A DNA stretch of 64,000 nt, from NCBI RefSeq assembly GCF_009905375.1, contig NC_133653.1, forward strand, positions 59,895,956 through 59,959,955, read 5' to 3'. The position numbers were made by a program, and so were the translations under genes. Every line of letters starts with the position of its first letter. The stretch's first letter is position 1. The notes under the pieces are model-generated. The model had not been told where the DNA came from, ran no database searches, and saw nothing but the letters and a program-made list of their open reading frames with translations. This stretch comes from Apium graveolens. Lineage: Eukaryota; Streptophyta; Magnoliopsida; Apiales; Apiaceae. Below are positions 1 to 10,716 of the stretch, piece by piece.

Positions 1-617
1 TGTTAATCTCTAATGAAGCGACAATGAATTTAGAGGTTTAGAACTTGCCATGCTAGCATAGGTTCATGTATTTTTTATGCATGATTCGTGGGTAATTTTA
101 ACCATCTTACTGGCCCTATGTAATCATAATAGATAACTTGCGCATTAAACCTCTATGCTGTCAAATTCTATAGACATATAGGGTCTCAACATACTTGGTA
201 TCTATTCAGCTTCTATCTCTTTTATGGATGTCTGAAAGTATGTTATTCGTGCAATGAAAGTTGGCGTTTATCAGTTTCGTGTTATCTGATTAGTTGTCAT
301 CATCGTTGTATGCTAAGGTTAAGAACAAAAGGACTCTGAATGAAGTATTTAATAAAGTTAGAATCCCATGTTTGTCTCATATAATAAATCAACCCTTTAT
401 TCTCTTAGTTATTGCATGTTAGTTAATATCTTAGTTATAAACAATCTCAATTTGTTATTCGTCTTAGCATTGAATAATAACCATATCATTGTTGCATAAG
501 CGCATAAATATTAAGTTAACCAAAAGAGTCTCTGTGGGAACGAACTAGAAAGAATTCTATATTATTTGAGAATGCGTATACTTGCGTGTATTATTAGCGC
601 GTGTTTTCGTCCTAACA
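1..617 (+). mobile_element. Athila-type LTR, 3' part (solo LTR or truncated)
   Basis: The reverse complement of 53115-53730 (3' LTR of the Athila element at the right of the window) can be followed through this stretch by eye. The shared blocks include the tract around 540-617 ending in CCTAACA and the opening bases around 1-60. The LTR ends at 617. The sequence after it is not a tRNA-Asp primer site, so this is a solo LTR or the outer end of a 3' LTR. Its 5' part lies outside the window. It is clearly more diverged than the Athila pair at 53115 and 62596, so it is an older family member in the opposite orientation. Confidence 0.85.
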
Positions 618-647
618 ACAATCTTTTACAATTCATTTCAAGTTATT

Positions 648-1198
648 TGTTAAATGTACGGAATCAACATAGACACAAAATAATTCGAGGAATATATTGT
701 TTTAATAATATAAACCTTGAGGTGGATACACTCTAATCAATCAAATGGTTAGCTATAATAAATTCAACAGCATAACAGTATGTTTACAAGCTTGATAAAT
801 TTGGCCTTTAATGGATTTCCGTAAAATAAAGTTAGGAGCTGAAGAAGATAACTGAATGCTCAAATGCATTCTGCTCCTTTTTGTGTAGCCTTTTCAATTA
901 TTCAAATACGTGGCTTAATTTTAGCCAAGTTAATTTAATTGCTTCTGAAATAACAATGAATAAAACAAGGACCCAGTTGCACCTAGAGTGTGGAATCACT
1001 ACTTAGAATTTGTATCACTTGTGCCAAGAGTGCACAACAACTTTTTGCTTGCGCCTACATGGGATTTATTTCCCTTGTAAATTTGAGTCACTTGCGCCAT
1101 ATAGGAAAAACTCTTCATACTCTTTCACTTGCACCTAGAGGGGGAATATATTTTTGACTTGGAAACTAATTCAGTTGCTCAAAGGGTGAGAAAAATAA
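648..1198 (-). mobile_element. Distal part of old Sirevirus LTR (element S0)
   Basis: Removing element S1 (1199-41124) joins this block to 41130-41693, which ends in an LTR start and polypurine tract typical of Sireviruses on the minus strand. Both sides share the word CACTTGCGCCTAGAG (1126-1140 with one change, 41150-41164). The proposed LTR edge at 648 (TGTTAAATG on the plus strand) rests only on resemblance to the other Sirevirus LTR ends here, so it is uncertain. 618-647 would then be flank between this LTR and the Athila LTR. There are no genes in it. Confidence 0.5.
976..1140. repeat. Degenerate array of CACTTGCGCC-like words
   Basis: Five related words of about 15 bases occur at 976-988, 1016-1030, 1047-1060, 1089-1103 and 1126-1140, at 31-42 base spacing. 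A further copy lies at 41150-41164 on the other side of the S1 insertion. The spacers are AT-rich and unrelated. They lie in the proposed S0 LTR. The function is unknown; subterminal or enhancer repeats in an LTR are a possibility. Confidence 0.55.
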
Positions 1199-1774
1199 TG
1201 TTGCCCCGTAAAGTAATTGTTTAAGGGGGGTTGGATACAATAACTAAACAAATCGATGTATTATGAAAGTAAAGTAAGAAAAGATAAATCAAATAACAGT
1301 TTATATTAATAAACTGTTACAAAACTCTCAAGAACAATATTCTTAAGAGCTTCTAGGTTATGCGAATACTCGAGTACAGCTCTCACATTATGATAACCTA
1401 TTCTGTGTTTATATACTACACATCTACAATCAGTCCTCTATCAATTACAAGATATGTTATAGTATATTACAAGATATGTTACAGTATAATTCTAACACTT
1501 TCCATACATATCTAAATCAACTACGATACTATAAATCAGCACCTTCTGATTTATCTCGTAGTCCTGACTTATCGTACAAGTCAATCTCAACCGATAGCCT
1601 GATCAACAGATATATGTTGTAGCTTCAACGAATAATCATTTGTACATATCAACGGATGAATAAAGATTGTCAACGGATGATAAAAAAGCTTCCAACTGAT
1701 AATCATATCACAACAGTTGATCATATCCTGATTGTTAGACATATCCTGATTCTTGAGTTAGCCAATTTTCAACA
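1199..1774 (-). mobile_element. 3' LTR of Sirevirus S1
   Basis: 576 bp. It starts TGTTGCCCC on the plus strand and ends in AACA, next to the purine tract. It matches 40562-41124 with scattered differences. On the minus strand a TATA box (TATATAAAC) lies at about 1407-1415. The target duplication AATAA is at 1194-1198. Confidence 0.9.
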
Positions 1775-1783
1775 ATCTCCCGC
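1775..1783 (-). other. Polypurine tract of S1
   Basis: The minus strand reads GCGGGAGAT directly before the 3' LTR. This is the expected place for the plus-strand primer, and it resembles the GGGGGAGATTGT tract usual in Sireviruses. Confidence 0.75.
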
Positions 1784-1892
1784 AATTTATGCTTTGAAGA
1801 ATAAGCATAAATTCTAATAGAATTGTCTAGTGCCAAAAATCAGATAGAAAAAATAAGTAGTGTAAAGCTTACTTTGTTTCAGACTTTGATCT

Positions 1893-3925
1893 TCATATTT
1901 CTTGATAAATTCTACAGTATCTCTGAACAAAGGCTTTAACTCTGTCATCAATCTTTTTCAATAGAATATCTTCTAACTTGATCTTCAAATTATTCTCATA
2001 CTCTGTTTCATTAGATAATTGATAGAGAGCAGCTCTCATATTTCTGATTTGAGATATTTCTGTCATCATGTCTTCCAGCGACACATAGCAAGTTTTTCTT
2101 CCATCAAGATTCATGGTTATATGCCTCTGAGTAAGAACATTTTCAATGACAGCTTCTCCTTTCTTCATGTTGACTTCTTACCCTTTGAAATTTATGTACT
2201 TAGGAACATATGATCCAAAATAATATTGATCATCATCCAGTATCCTTATCTGATATTGGAAAGAATCATGTTTGACCGTAACCTTAAAGTTGCATCTTCA
2301 ACTCTTAGCAAATAGTGAATGTATTTCAATTCCTTTGTAGACATGATCATCAGTTCATCAAGTAAAAGAACTTGAATTTGATCATTTTGCAATATGAGTA
2401 AGATATTCTATTTAGGTTCAGAACCATCATGTTTGTCAAGAATAATCTTTACAGCTTCAAGTCTATCCAGATGATCAGTAGTTACTTCCTGACCAGGACT
2501 ATCAACAAGTGTGAAGTTCAACAGCTTTAAGTTGACAAATTTAGCTTCATGATGTCCTATTTTAACTCTTGTTAATGGTTCAATCAACTTGAGATTCTTA
2601 GCTTGTACTAACCAAGACTTCTTATCTCCCATGGTATTAGAACCAAGTAAACCATCCATCTTTATTCCTCCAGGAGCAAAGCTCAATTTATTATTACAAA
2701 TAAGATCATCAATTTTTCTCCATTTATATTTGTTCTTGATCTTTGGAAATACTTGAGCTCTCCTTTCTACTCTTTTCTGCAACATCTTCATATCTGTACT
2801 CCTCCATCTATTCCTCTAAGATCTTTTAAGCATATTCTTGTATACTTGATCTGCTTTGTCAACAGCAAATCTGATTTTTCCTTCCTGTGCCCTTTCTTCT
2901 CTGTTAAAAATAATTTCTTCTTCCCTGAAATTTTCAGCATTAACAGCTTCAACATCAGTAGAGAGAATCTGTAAATCCATCCGAAATAGAATTTCTTCTT
3001 CTTTAGATTTCACAAAATCAGGAACCACTATCACTCTTTCAGTGTTAGGAAAAGAATCAGAACTTATAATCTTGTTATCAGGAATTGAACTAGGAGTAAC
3101 AAGAGCAGCTTCCATGTTAGATCCATGTGATCTATCCTTAGAGACTTAAGTTGATTGTGTCTTTTGACTTTGAATTCCAGTTTCAGTTTGAACTTTCACA
3201 GAATCAGAGGTCTCCTTCTCTTGTTCCTTCTCTTATTTATCACCATCATCATCAGAATTGGTATTTCTCCTCAAAACTGATCCAGGTTGATATTTTGTCT
3301 TGGGTACTATCTCCCCTTTTTTGGCCTCTAGACTTTGGAGAAGAGAGAAAATAACATCCAACTTGGAATTTATAGCATTATGACCAGCTTCCAAAGCTAT
3401 CAGCTTCTCAGACATGAGATCTTGCTTTGCTTTCATGCTAAATAATCTTTTTATCAAGCCACTGTGTTTGTTTGTACCTTAATAGTCACACAAAGATCAG
3501 CAATCTCTTCTCTAAGATCAACATTATCTTGCTTGAGTGCATAGACAGAAGAATGCAGTCCTTTGACTAACAGTATTGTGGACTTGATAGATGCTTTCAT
3601 ATCAAAATTTGAAACCAAATTAACAGCATGATCAGCTAAAGTCTGAGCAGATTCCATAGAGATGTTCTCACTGGGTTATCTCCGAGAATGATTCCATTCT
3701 TGTGCCCTCTGAGGATGTAGAATTGCAGTATGAAAAGATGATGAACCAAAAGTAGATAATTTAGATGATTTAATACCAGCTTTTAGAACAACATCATCGT
3801 GATTATCATCATCAGAGTCATCAGAATCATCTTGATTGCCAGAAGATTTCTCAGGAATCTCAGAATCAACATCAGAATCAGGAACTATGCCTTTGAGCTT
3901 TAAATCATGATTTGACTTAGAAGGC
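1893..3925 (-). pseudogene. Env-like ORF of S1, C-terminal part (broken)
   Basis: Minus-strand open stretches at 3657-3454, 3457-3233, 3115-2816, 2791-2408 and 2168-1893 follow one another in changing frames with stops between them. They encode charged, serine- and glutamate-rich segments with heptad-like coiled-coil stretches. The last stretch resembles the end of the S2 env-like ORF (28326-28874): both have an N-terminal basic part, then an alanine-rich helix with Arg-Ala-Ala or Arg-Thr-Ala, then a charged helix. In Sireviruses an ORF of this kind lies after pol and is called env-like; its function is unproven. The upstream part is separated from it by the Tekay insertion and resumes at 21036. 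About 1784-1892 is 3' untranslated sequence. Confidence 0.7.
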
Positions 3926-6073
3926 TTAGTTGTAATAACCCCAAAAATTTTTGACTTTTTAAAAGCCTTATCAATAATGATTTTGCTGATTAAGAAAATT
4001 TTTCATGCCACACTATGTAGGAGTTCTTTTATTGATATTCTGAGATCTTATTAGTACTCCATAAAGTATATGAGTGTATGTAAAGATCGTCAGAATCCAA
4101 ATTCGAACACTTTAATTTTTCTGAAAATCCACCAGATACCGAAAGAATTGAGTATAAGGTAACATGATTAAAAGGATTTAAATTCAAGGATTATGAGAGA
4201 GGATCATAAAAGGAATATAAAATATTGAGAAAGGTTAGGGGAACCTAAGTAATAAGATCCCGGATATGATCCCTCAAACGACGAACGAGAACGAAAGATA
4301 AGCGAACCATATAACAGATAAGCGGTCATTAGCCAAGTAATTAAGGTTAATCAAATAGGTTAGTGGATGATGATGTCATCATACCACAAGGGGAAGACAA
4401 GTGTTAAAAAGATGACACAACCATGGTGACATAAGCATGACAAGTGAGATTGTTTTGTTGGATGATTCTTGGCCAAGTAAAACTTACCATGGTAAAAACC
4501 TAAAAGTAGCCAAGCCATAAAAAGAATTAATCAACTAATTCATTTCATAAAACAGCAATTTGACTTTGCTATCCAATAAGAGAAGCTCTCGCCCCCCTCC
4601 CATTTCAAGAAAAAGAAATCCAAAACTCAAGATCCAAGCTTTGTTAATTTGCAAGGTAATTATCCAAGGTCCTTTATGATTAGTTATGGCTATCCTAGGA
4701 GTTTAAGCTCCCAATTCCTTCACAATCGTTTTTAATAAATCATTGAAGAAGAGAGTGAGTAGTGTTTTCAAGAATTTTAAATTGTTTGATCTTGTGTTTT
4801 TTGTTAGATTTAGCTTTGGTAAGGACTTGCAAGGGCTATTCCAAGCTTCTTAGTTACTTCTACTCACTAAGGAAGGTAAAACCTCATACCCTAAGCTTTA
4901 CTTTGAGTATTTAGGAGTGGTTTTGAATAATATAGTTCATGAGAAGCATGATTCTTGTATGTTTAGAGTTTAGATGGATTTGTAATGATTTTGAGTTATA
5001 AATCTTGGTTATTGGTTAATGAACCTTAAGTATAGTTAGTAGCTCTTGTTGTGATTGAATGAGTGGGGACAATCATGAGGTTATGGACTGATTTATTAAG
5101 GTTTGGATGAAGTTTGGTTGTATTGGTGGTTATGAGTTGATTTGTGGTCGATTGGAGTAGTTTAAAACTTGGTAATCGTGTAAACATAGCTGTCGTAATG
5201 CCCGTTTTCATTCAACTGCTTGTTTTAGTGTTCGGGACAGAAAGCTAACTGACTAATCGGAACTTTGCCATGATTAGCTAGATCGTGTCATAAGCTTCGT
5301 TTTGATATGCGGTTCGCTTGAATCCGATGTACGGTTTAGGAGAAACGACCGTTTTAAGTAACGACATTTCACGAACGAACCATTATCCCTCACGTTACTT
5401 TGAAACCTTGATTAAAGCCCTTAAATAACTAATTGGAGTACGAAAAAATTATGTAAGTTCAATTGGTCAGTTGGTAGAGTATTCGTGAAAGAGTCGTCTT
5501 AAAATTCGTAACGGTTAATTTTATAAAAATGGTGGAGCCGAGGGTACTCGAGCGACTTATGTGAATCGTTAAGCGCAAAAGCGAACGTTAGGGTCCAATT
5601 GGTTAAACTCTAGTTTCTTAAGAGACCGTGGTTTAATTCCAACTTATATGTTGTTTATAGGTTACCAGACTCGCCCCAGGCCTTTTACCACCCCCAGTCG
5701 CTCAGGCAAGTTTTCTACCCGTTATATTTTTGTTGTGATGTATATATTTGTTTGTGCATTATCTTGTGATAAGTGCATGGTTGTTATTAGCAAGTCTTGC
5801 GATATATTGGAGCATGTTGATATGATATATATATATATATATGCATGTCTGTTCCATAATTTTGATATCTCATTGTTGATTCAATTGATTATAAACTGCA
5901 TAATACCTATCCTAGAGATAAGCAGTACTTGCGTACACCCTTAATATAGGGGACCCAGAGTTGAACATTTTCTATACCGGGAGGCGATGTTCCCGAGTAT
6001 ATTATATATATATATAGTTTTCAAAACTATTAAACGAATAATATTTATTTGATAGTTTAATATTATAAATATA

Positions 6074-6178
6074 TATTATTTTGAATATTCATTCGAGGAC
6101 TTATGACTCCGCTTATTTTATTTAATGAATATTATTTTGAATATTCATTCGAGGACTTATGACTCCGCTTATTTTATT
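6074..6178 (+). repeat. 56-bp tandem repeat in Tekay LTR
   Basis: Two copies, 6074-6129 and 6130-6178, share a core reading GAATATTCATTCGAGGACTT. The same duplication is present in the 3' LTR with a few changes (around 19363-19470), so it predates the insertion of this copy. Confidence 0.8.
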
Positions 6179-7283
6179 AAATATTATTCTTTATTTTATT
6201 AAAGAATAATGTTTCGATATTTTCCAAGTATTCGGAAAATAATTGATACTATGAAATCATTCTTACTTTAAATATTTCCAGAGATTATTTTCAAACTTTA
6301 TCAAAACTATTTATGGAAGGTTAGAGTGGATCCCAAAACTCGTTTTCAAATTTAAGATCTTCCTTTCGAAGGGGATTTAAATACTCACTCAAAAATCTGA
6401 GGGATCCGGCTCCGTGATGTATTTTTATATTCGCAACAAGGTTGCTGTTTTGATAAAAGAGTTTTTGATTACTTACCCAACACCCGGGAAGTAAAATTCT
6501 TGGAATAAGTTAATCCATTAACAGGCATCGCCTGGGAAATATCGGTGAGTTTTCCTTTCCAACTAGATACGGCTCATACGACTTCTTGGTGGAGCCGTAT
6601 CAACATGTTTCTACTAGGGGAAAGGGGGGACGAGCTTTACGTTTCAGAGTCATAGATTTCATCTGAACTAGGAGTGGCGTACGTGGTCGAGTGGTGCCGG
6701 CCCAGCCTTATTATATTGGCCCAAATGGCCCGGAAGTTCCACTAAGACGGTCAATTCCTTAGGAGTCCAGTGTTCGGTTGACAAGTAAATCCGATTGTTC
6801 TCCTCTACATGTAGAAAATGGCGGAGTTGCACTACTGCGACTGATCATCGTGAGTGGTCTTCCTGGCGCGGCAAACTCCCGTAATGAGTTCATCATCCAG
6901 TTTGGATATTTCTGCAACACTACCCAGAGCATTTCGATAGAAAGGCTACGGATGGGTGATTGCTGAAGTGTTGACAGGGTCAAATGGTTATAATGATGTT
7001 TCCATCAAATGAAGTATCTCGTAACTTCATTTTTTTTAAACAATATTTCAAAGATTGATCTATTCAAGTTTTATGTTGTATTCCCATCTATGTGAGGAAC
7101 CTTTGAAAACTTATTATACTTTGAACAATGGTAGTTCGAGTAGTTTTCTAAAATGATATAAGCATATTGAAGTATTTGGTAACTTCATCTTCCTTTAAGC
7201 TTATATCCAGTAAGTAATTATCTTGCACTTGATAAAAATTTCCAGTAGGTTATCTATTTAGATACTTGCATTATTGATTAAAC

Positions 7284-7292
7284 TATATATTA
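7284..7292 (+). promoter_or_regulatory. Core promoter (TATA box) of Tekay 5' LTR
   Basis: TATATATTA is followed 17 bases later by GCTCAC (7309-7314), at the normal TATA-to-start distance, and then by a pyrimidine- and CA-rich stretch like a plant 5' leader up to the ATG at 7356. The same arrangement occurs at 20563-20571 in the 3' LTR. GCTCA also occurs near the corresponding place in LTR A, LTR B and the solo LTR. The start site is inferred, not measured. Confidence 0.6.
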
Positions 7293-7355
7293 TCTTGCGA
7301 GCTGTAATGCTCACTCTTGCTTCATTTCTTCATCACACAACAACAGTTAGGAAGG

Positions 7356-7442
7356 ATGGCCAGACTCAAGCAGACCCAGCGCAAGAGAGTGGGAAGCGTT
7401 CCACGTCTTCCCGTTGATATCATAGCTGCTATAGCTGCAGAG
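7356..7442 (+). CDS. Short LTR-borne ORF with histone H3-like start; possible first exon
   Basis: The first ATG after the presumed start site opens an ORF beginning MARLKQTQRKRVG. Read on without splicing it runs to a stop at 7544, but it reads GAG then GTAGAT at 7440-7448, a usable 5' splice site. Joining there to an AG at 7938-7939 keeps the frame into the acidic ORF at 7940. The start matches the H3 tail (MARTKQTARKSTG) at 9 of 13 positions, with K4, R8 and K9 aligned. The 3' LTR copy matches at 10 of 13. I do not know of a family for this peptide. It could be a chance likeness or a leader peptide; both expression and splicing are inference. Confidence 0.4.
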
Positions 7443-7755
7443 GTAGATCTATCTGTAGGCCAGGCATTCTACTTTTGGGAATCAATTATGTATAATTATA
7501 ACTTGTGTTGGATAATGGCAACTAACTGTAAACTTATTAAGTAATCATTTTGGGTTGTAATAACTTTTAAATTATGGATTCAAGGACTTGTACTTATTTC
7601 AATTTCATCTCTGAGACTATAACGTGTTGTGGTGTGTGTTATTGTGGGGTCACAGCATGAGGGTATTTACTTTTAATTAAGATAAGTGATATTTATGGAA
7701 AGAAAGACCGTGACGACCCGGATCCCCGACCCCGGATCTGGGGGAGTTACAAGAA

Positions 7756-7767
7756 TGGTATCAGTGC
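7756..7767 (+). other. Primer binding site of Tekay element (initiator tRNA-Met type)
   Basis: TGGTATCAGTGC, four bases after the LTR end, differs by one base from the common TGGTATCAGAGC complementary to the 3' end of plant initiator tRNA-Met. Confidence 0.85.
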
Positions 7768-7939
7768 TAAACGTTATAAACCTCAGAGATGATGCGACGA
7801 TATAATAATAAACTCACAAAGATAATAAGAACTCTTGCCAAGTTCATGATCGGGCTACTTAAAGTAGCGCTGACAGTTAAAACCCTTACAGGAATTCTTA
7901 TAAGTATCATGATAGTAACTTAGCTCGTTTAATGTATAG

Positions 7940-8523
7940 GCGCATGAGATAGAGGACCTAGAGATGTTCGAGCATTAGCATGATGAGGCACTGCTAGATG
8001 TCGAGGATGAGGAGGATCCTGAGGAGGATGAGATGGATGAGGAGGACCCCTCAGAAGAGTCAGAGACAGAGGTTATTGCGATTTCAGATGAGGAGGACCC
8101 GGATGAGGTCCTAGTAGCTGAGGAGCATGCCGGTACTATCGTGGAGTATACTGGTACCCCCTACCATCACTCCCCGTAGTCAGAGCTCCTACCCCTCCAC
8201 CACTATCTTGGAGCCCCTATGATGACAGCTCTGAGACCCATACTCCCAAGCCCAGGAAGACCGATGAGGCACCCCCAGCAGATCCGGATTCACCACCTCT
8301 CGACCCTGCCCATAGGCAGTCTTTGTTAGCTCACAGCTATGTTCAGGATGTTCTAAGGACTCGAGTGGCTGTTGCTGAGGCCCGGCTGGATGAGGCCAGG
8401 AGAGAGTTAGATGCAGAGAGAGATGGTAGGCATGCACGGGCTCATGAGGCTAGAGCTACCATACCCCAATCTCTGAGGAGAGAGCTAACTGAGATAGAGC
8501 TTATGGCCCGTACGAGGCTCTGA
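7940..8523 (+). pseudogene. Accessory ORF upstream of Tekay gag: acidic, Pro-rich, coiled coil (broken)
   Basis: One reading path runs from 7940 to the stop at 8521-8523, with an in-frame TAG at 7976 and a frame change near 8177. The predicted product of about 190 residues has a strongly acidic first third (runs of Glu and Asp, 7982-8110), then a Ser/Pro-rich stretch (8180-8300). It ends in a helix rich in Ala, Arg, Glu and Leu (8323-8500) that looks like a coiled coil. It is not gag, which starts about 500 bases later. I do not recognise the family. No ATG is well placed at its own start, which is one reason to consider a spliced first exon in the LTR. Confidence 0.45.
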
Positions 8524-9029
8524 TCACTTCATGGAGACAGACATGGCAGGATATCCAGGAGGCAGACTGATTATATTTTCCATCGTGTGATGGAGAGAGT
8601 GTGGGAGTTGACCCGCTCCGGTGATTGATTCAGGACCAGTGATGTGGTAGTCTAGTCGTCTAGTTAGTCGAGGCCATAGTAAGAGCCAGTTTTCCGGGAT
8701 AGTTGACTTGTATATAGTATCCCTTTCTCTGACTAGACAGATAGACTCATGTATTTCACTTTCGGGCAGATGACGGTAGCACTGTTGTACTTTTGACCAG
8801 ATCGAACTATGTATTTCTCGCATTATGTATATATTTGTTTCATTTCAGTTCAGTTCCTTAGTGACGAGATCACTGTTTTTATCTTTATTATTACGACACT
8901 TCTTGTGATTAGAACTGTCATAATATAATAGAATTACGAGACACGATCTTCTCTTTATAGAAACTGTGCAAGGCAAATCTTATGTATGATTGTGACCTAA
9001 CATTGAATTTTATAAAATTTATCAGTATC
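8524..9029 (+). other. Spacer between accessory ORF and gag in Tekay
   Basis: No supported coding sequence. It is AT-rich towards gag and contains several stop codons in each frame. The open stretch on the other strand (8524-8823) has no recognisable product. Confidence 0.5.
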
Positions 9030-10263
9030 ATACCGCCAAGAAGGATTGGAACTAGGGCGAACCGTGGATTTGAGGACCATGGAAGCCATAACCAGGATGG
9101 TAGGAACCAAGAACACAGTGAAAAGGAAGATGAGGATTATGTTGAACAAGATGACTCCCAGTATGACGAAGAGGAGGAAACATTTGATGTTGAAGGATTT
9201 GAGATAGAGGCTGAAGAAGGAGAAGATGAGGTTGAGCAACAAGTACCAAACCTAGGAATGGATCCCATGGGACAGTTCATGCAACTACTAAGGCAAAACT
9301 TGGAATGTCAACCCAACCCACCCCCTCAAGGAAATAACAATGTTGTGGCAAACTCTTTCAGGGGTTTTAAGTCCCTTAAGCCCCCTGAGTTCCACGGATC
9401 AGCTGACCCAGTTGGGGCAAGGGCATGTCTAAAGGAAATGTAGAAATCCTGTGAGATTCTGAGTACTGATGAGGCACAGAAGACTGTATTTGCTACCTAC
9501 CTTCTGAAGGGAGAGGCCAACTACCGGTGGGAGGCCAAGAAAAACATGGAGACAGATGCTATCATAACCCGGGAGAGGTTCAGTCAGTTGTTTTTGGGAA
9601 AATATTTCCCGAGGTTTATGGAGAACCAGATGGAGCTCAAGTTCTTGGAGATAAAGTAGAATAACTTATCTGTAGCAGAGTATGAAGCAAAATTTATTGA
9701 GTTATCAAGGTTTGTGGCAGAGTTTGTGAATACCGAGGAAAAGAAAGCTAGGAGGTTTCAGCAAAGACTGAAACCGTGGTTTCAGAATAGGGTGACAATC
9801 CTTGAGCTTACAGACTATGCCACTCTGGTGCAAAAGGCAACAATTGCGGAAGCTGGAAGTGAACAAATGCAGAAGGAAAAAGAGAATAAAGGAATAAAGA
9901 GGAAAAGCATGAGCATGGGCGGAGGTTCCGCATGAGGGAGCTTCCCAAATAGGTTTAACCGAGGAGCAGTGTCCCTCACAGGAGGAGTGCTGGGTTTAGT
10001 CGACCGATGAGTGTGAATGTGAGCCAGAGCGGCCAGAAGTCAGGAATGTCCTATTCCAACCAGTCTCGATCCCCATTACTAGCCTGTAACACTTGTGGAA
10101 GGATGCATTCTAGGGAGTGTAAAGGAAAGCCAGTAACCTGTTTTAAGTGTGGTCAAAGGGGGTCACTATTCCCACAAGTGCCCTTCGTCAACCCCCACCG
10201 TCATTCCAACCACCACTTGTCATCAGTGTGGACGCTCGGGTCATTGGAAGAGGGAAATCCCAA
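9030..10263 (+). pseudogene. gag: Tekay gag (broken)
   Basis: Gag would form the virus-like particle in the cytoplasm and package element RNA. The frame opens with Ile-Pro-Pro-Arg-Arg at 9030: the expected ATG is ATA. It then has a Glu/Asp-rich N-terminal part, the capsid-type retrotransposon gag domain (about 9380-9850; the Phe-His-Gly, Trp-Glu-Ala and Tyr-Phe-Pro regions are visible) and a Lys-rich linker. Cys/His knuckles lie at about 10086-10262. In-frame TAG stops occur at 9441 and 9657. An extra G in the run 10158-10162 shifts the frame inside the CX2CX4HX4C knuckle. The last knuckle lacks its final Cys (Ile instead). Confidence 0.85.
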
Positions 10264-10716
10264 TGAATAAACTAGCAGCTTTAGGAGCAAGCAAGGCTGC
10301 TTCTAATAAGCCACCCACTGCAAGAAGTTTCAACATTACAGTTCAAGATTCTATAAAAGACTCAAATGTGATAGCAGGTATCCTTTCTCTAAATTCAGTC
10401 AGTGCAAATGTTTTAATTGATTCGGGAGCAACTAAATCTTCTATATCGAGGGACTTTGCGCTTAAATTAAGACTTAAGGCTGAACCCTTGATAGAACCCT
10501 TACTAGTAGAAATAGCCAACCATGAAGTCATCCCTGTTAACCAGATTCACCCCGCCTGTGAGTTAGGTATAGGGGAACAATCTTTTAGTGTTGATCTAAT
10601 TCCTTTTAAATTAGGGGAATTTGACGTAATTTTGGGAATGGACTGGTTATCTAGCAATGATGCTAAAATAGACTGTAAGCAGAAGAAAGTTAAGTTGAAT
10701 ATCCCAGGGAAAAAAA
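10264..10716 (+). pseudogene. pol: Tekay aspartic protease
   Basis: The retropepsin-like domain processes the gag-pol polyprotein. The active-site motif Asp-Ser-Gly-Ala is at about 10420-10432 and the later Ile-Leu-Gly-Met-Asp-Trp motif near 10630, both typical of the protease of Ty3/gypsy elements. It is in the same frame as the third zinc knuckle. The frame is lost in an A7 run at 10710-10716, so it no longer connects to RT. Confidence 0.85.

Larger units (their letters stand above)
3931..7751 (+). mobile_element. 5' LTR of Tekay element
   Basis: 3821 bp, against 3816 bp for the 3' LTR, with differences of a few percent by eye. It contains AT microsatellites (about 5824-5843 and 5999-6015), a 56-bp tandem repeat (6074-6178), tRNA-like words (5463-5480, 5591-5640), a core promoter near 7284 and a short ORF at 7356. 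The terminal segment is rich in the palindrome-like CCCGACCCCGGATC, shared in weaker form by the other Tekay-like LTRs of the window. No other gene is seen in it; the remaining short ORFs look random. Confidence 0.95.

Noticed and set aside
976..1140. CRISPR-like array
   Set aside because: Words are short and degenerate with uneven spacing, and the DNA is plant nuclear.
5026..5211. Thr-rich minus-strand ORF in Tekay LTR
   Set aside because: The 3' LTR copy does not keep it open, so there is no sign of selection.
7356..7442. Captured histone H3 gene
   Set aside because: Likeness stops after about 13 residues and none of the histone fold is present, so it is not a histone gene copy.
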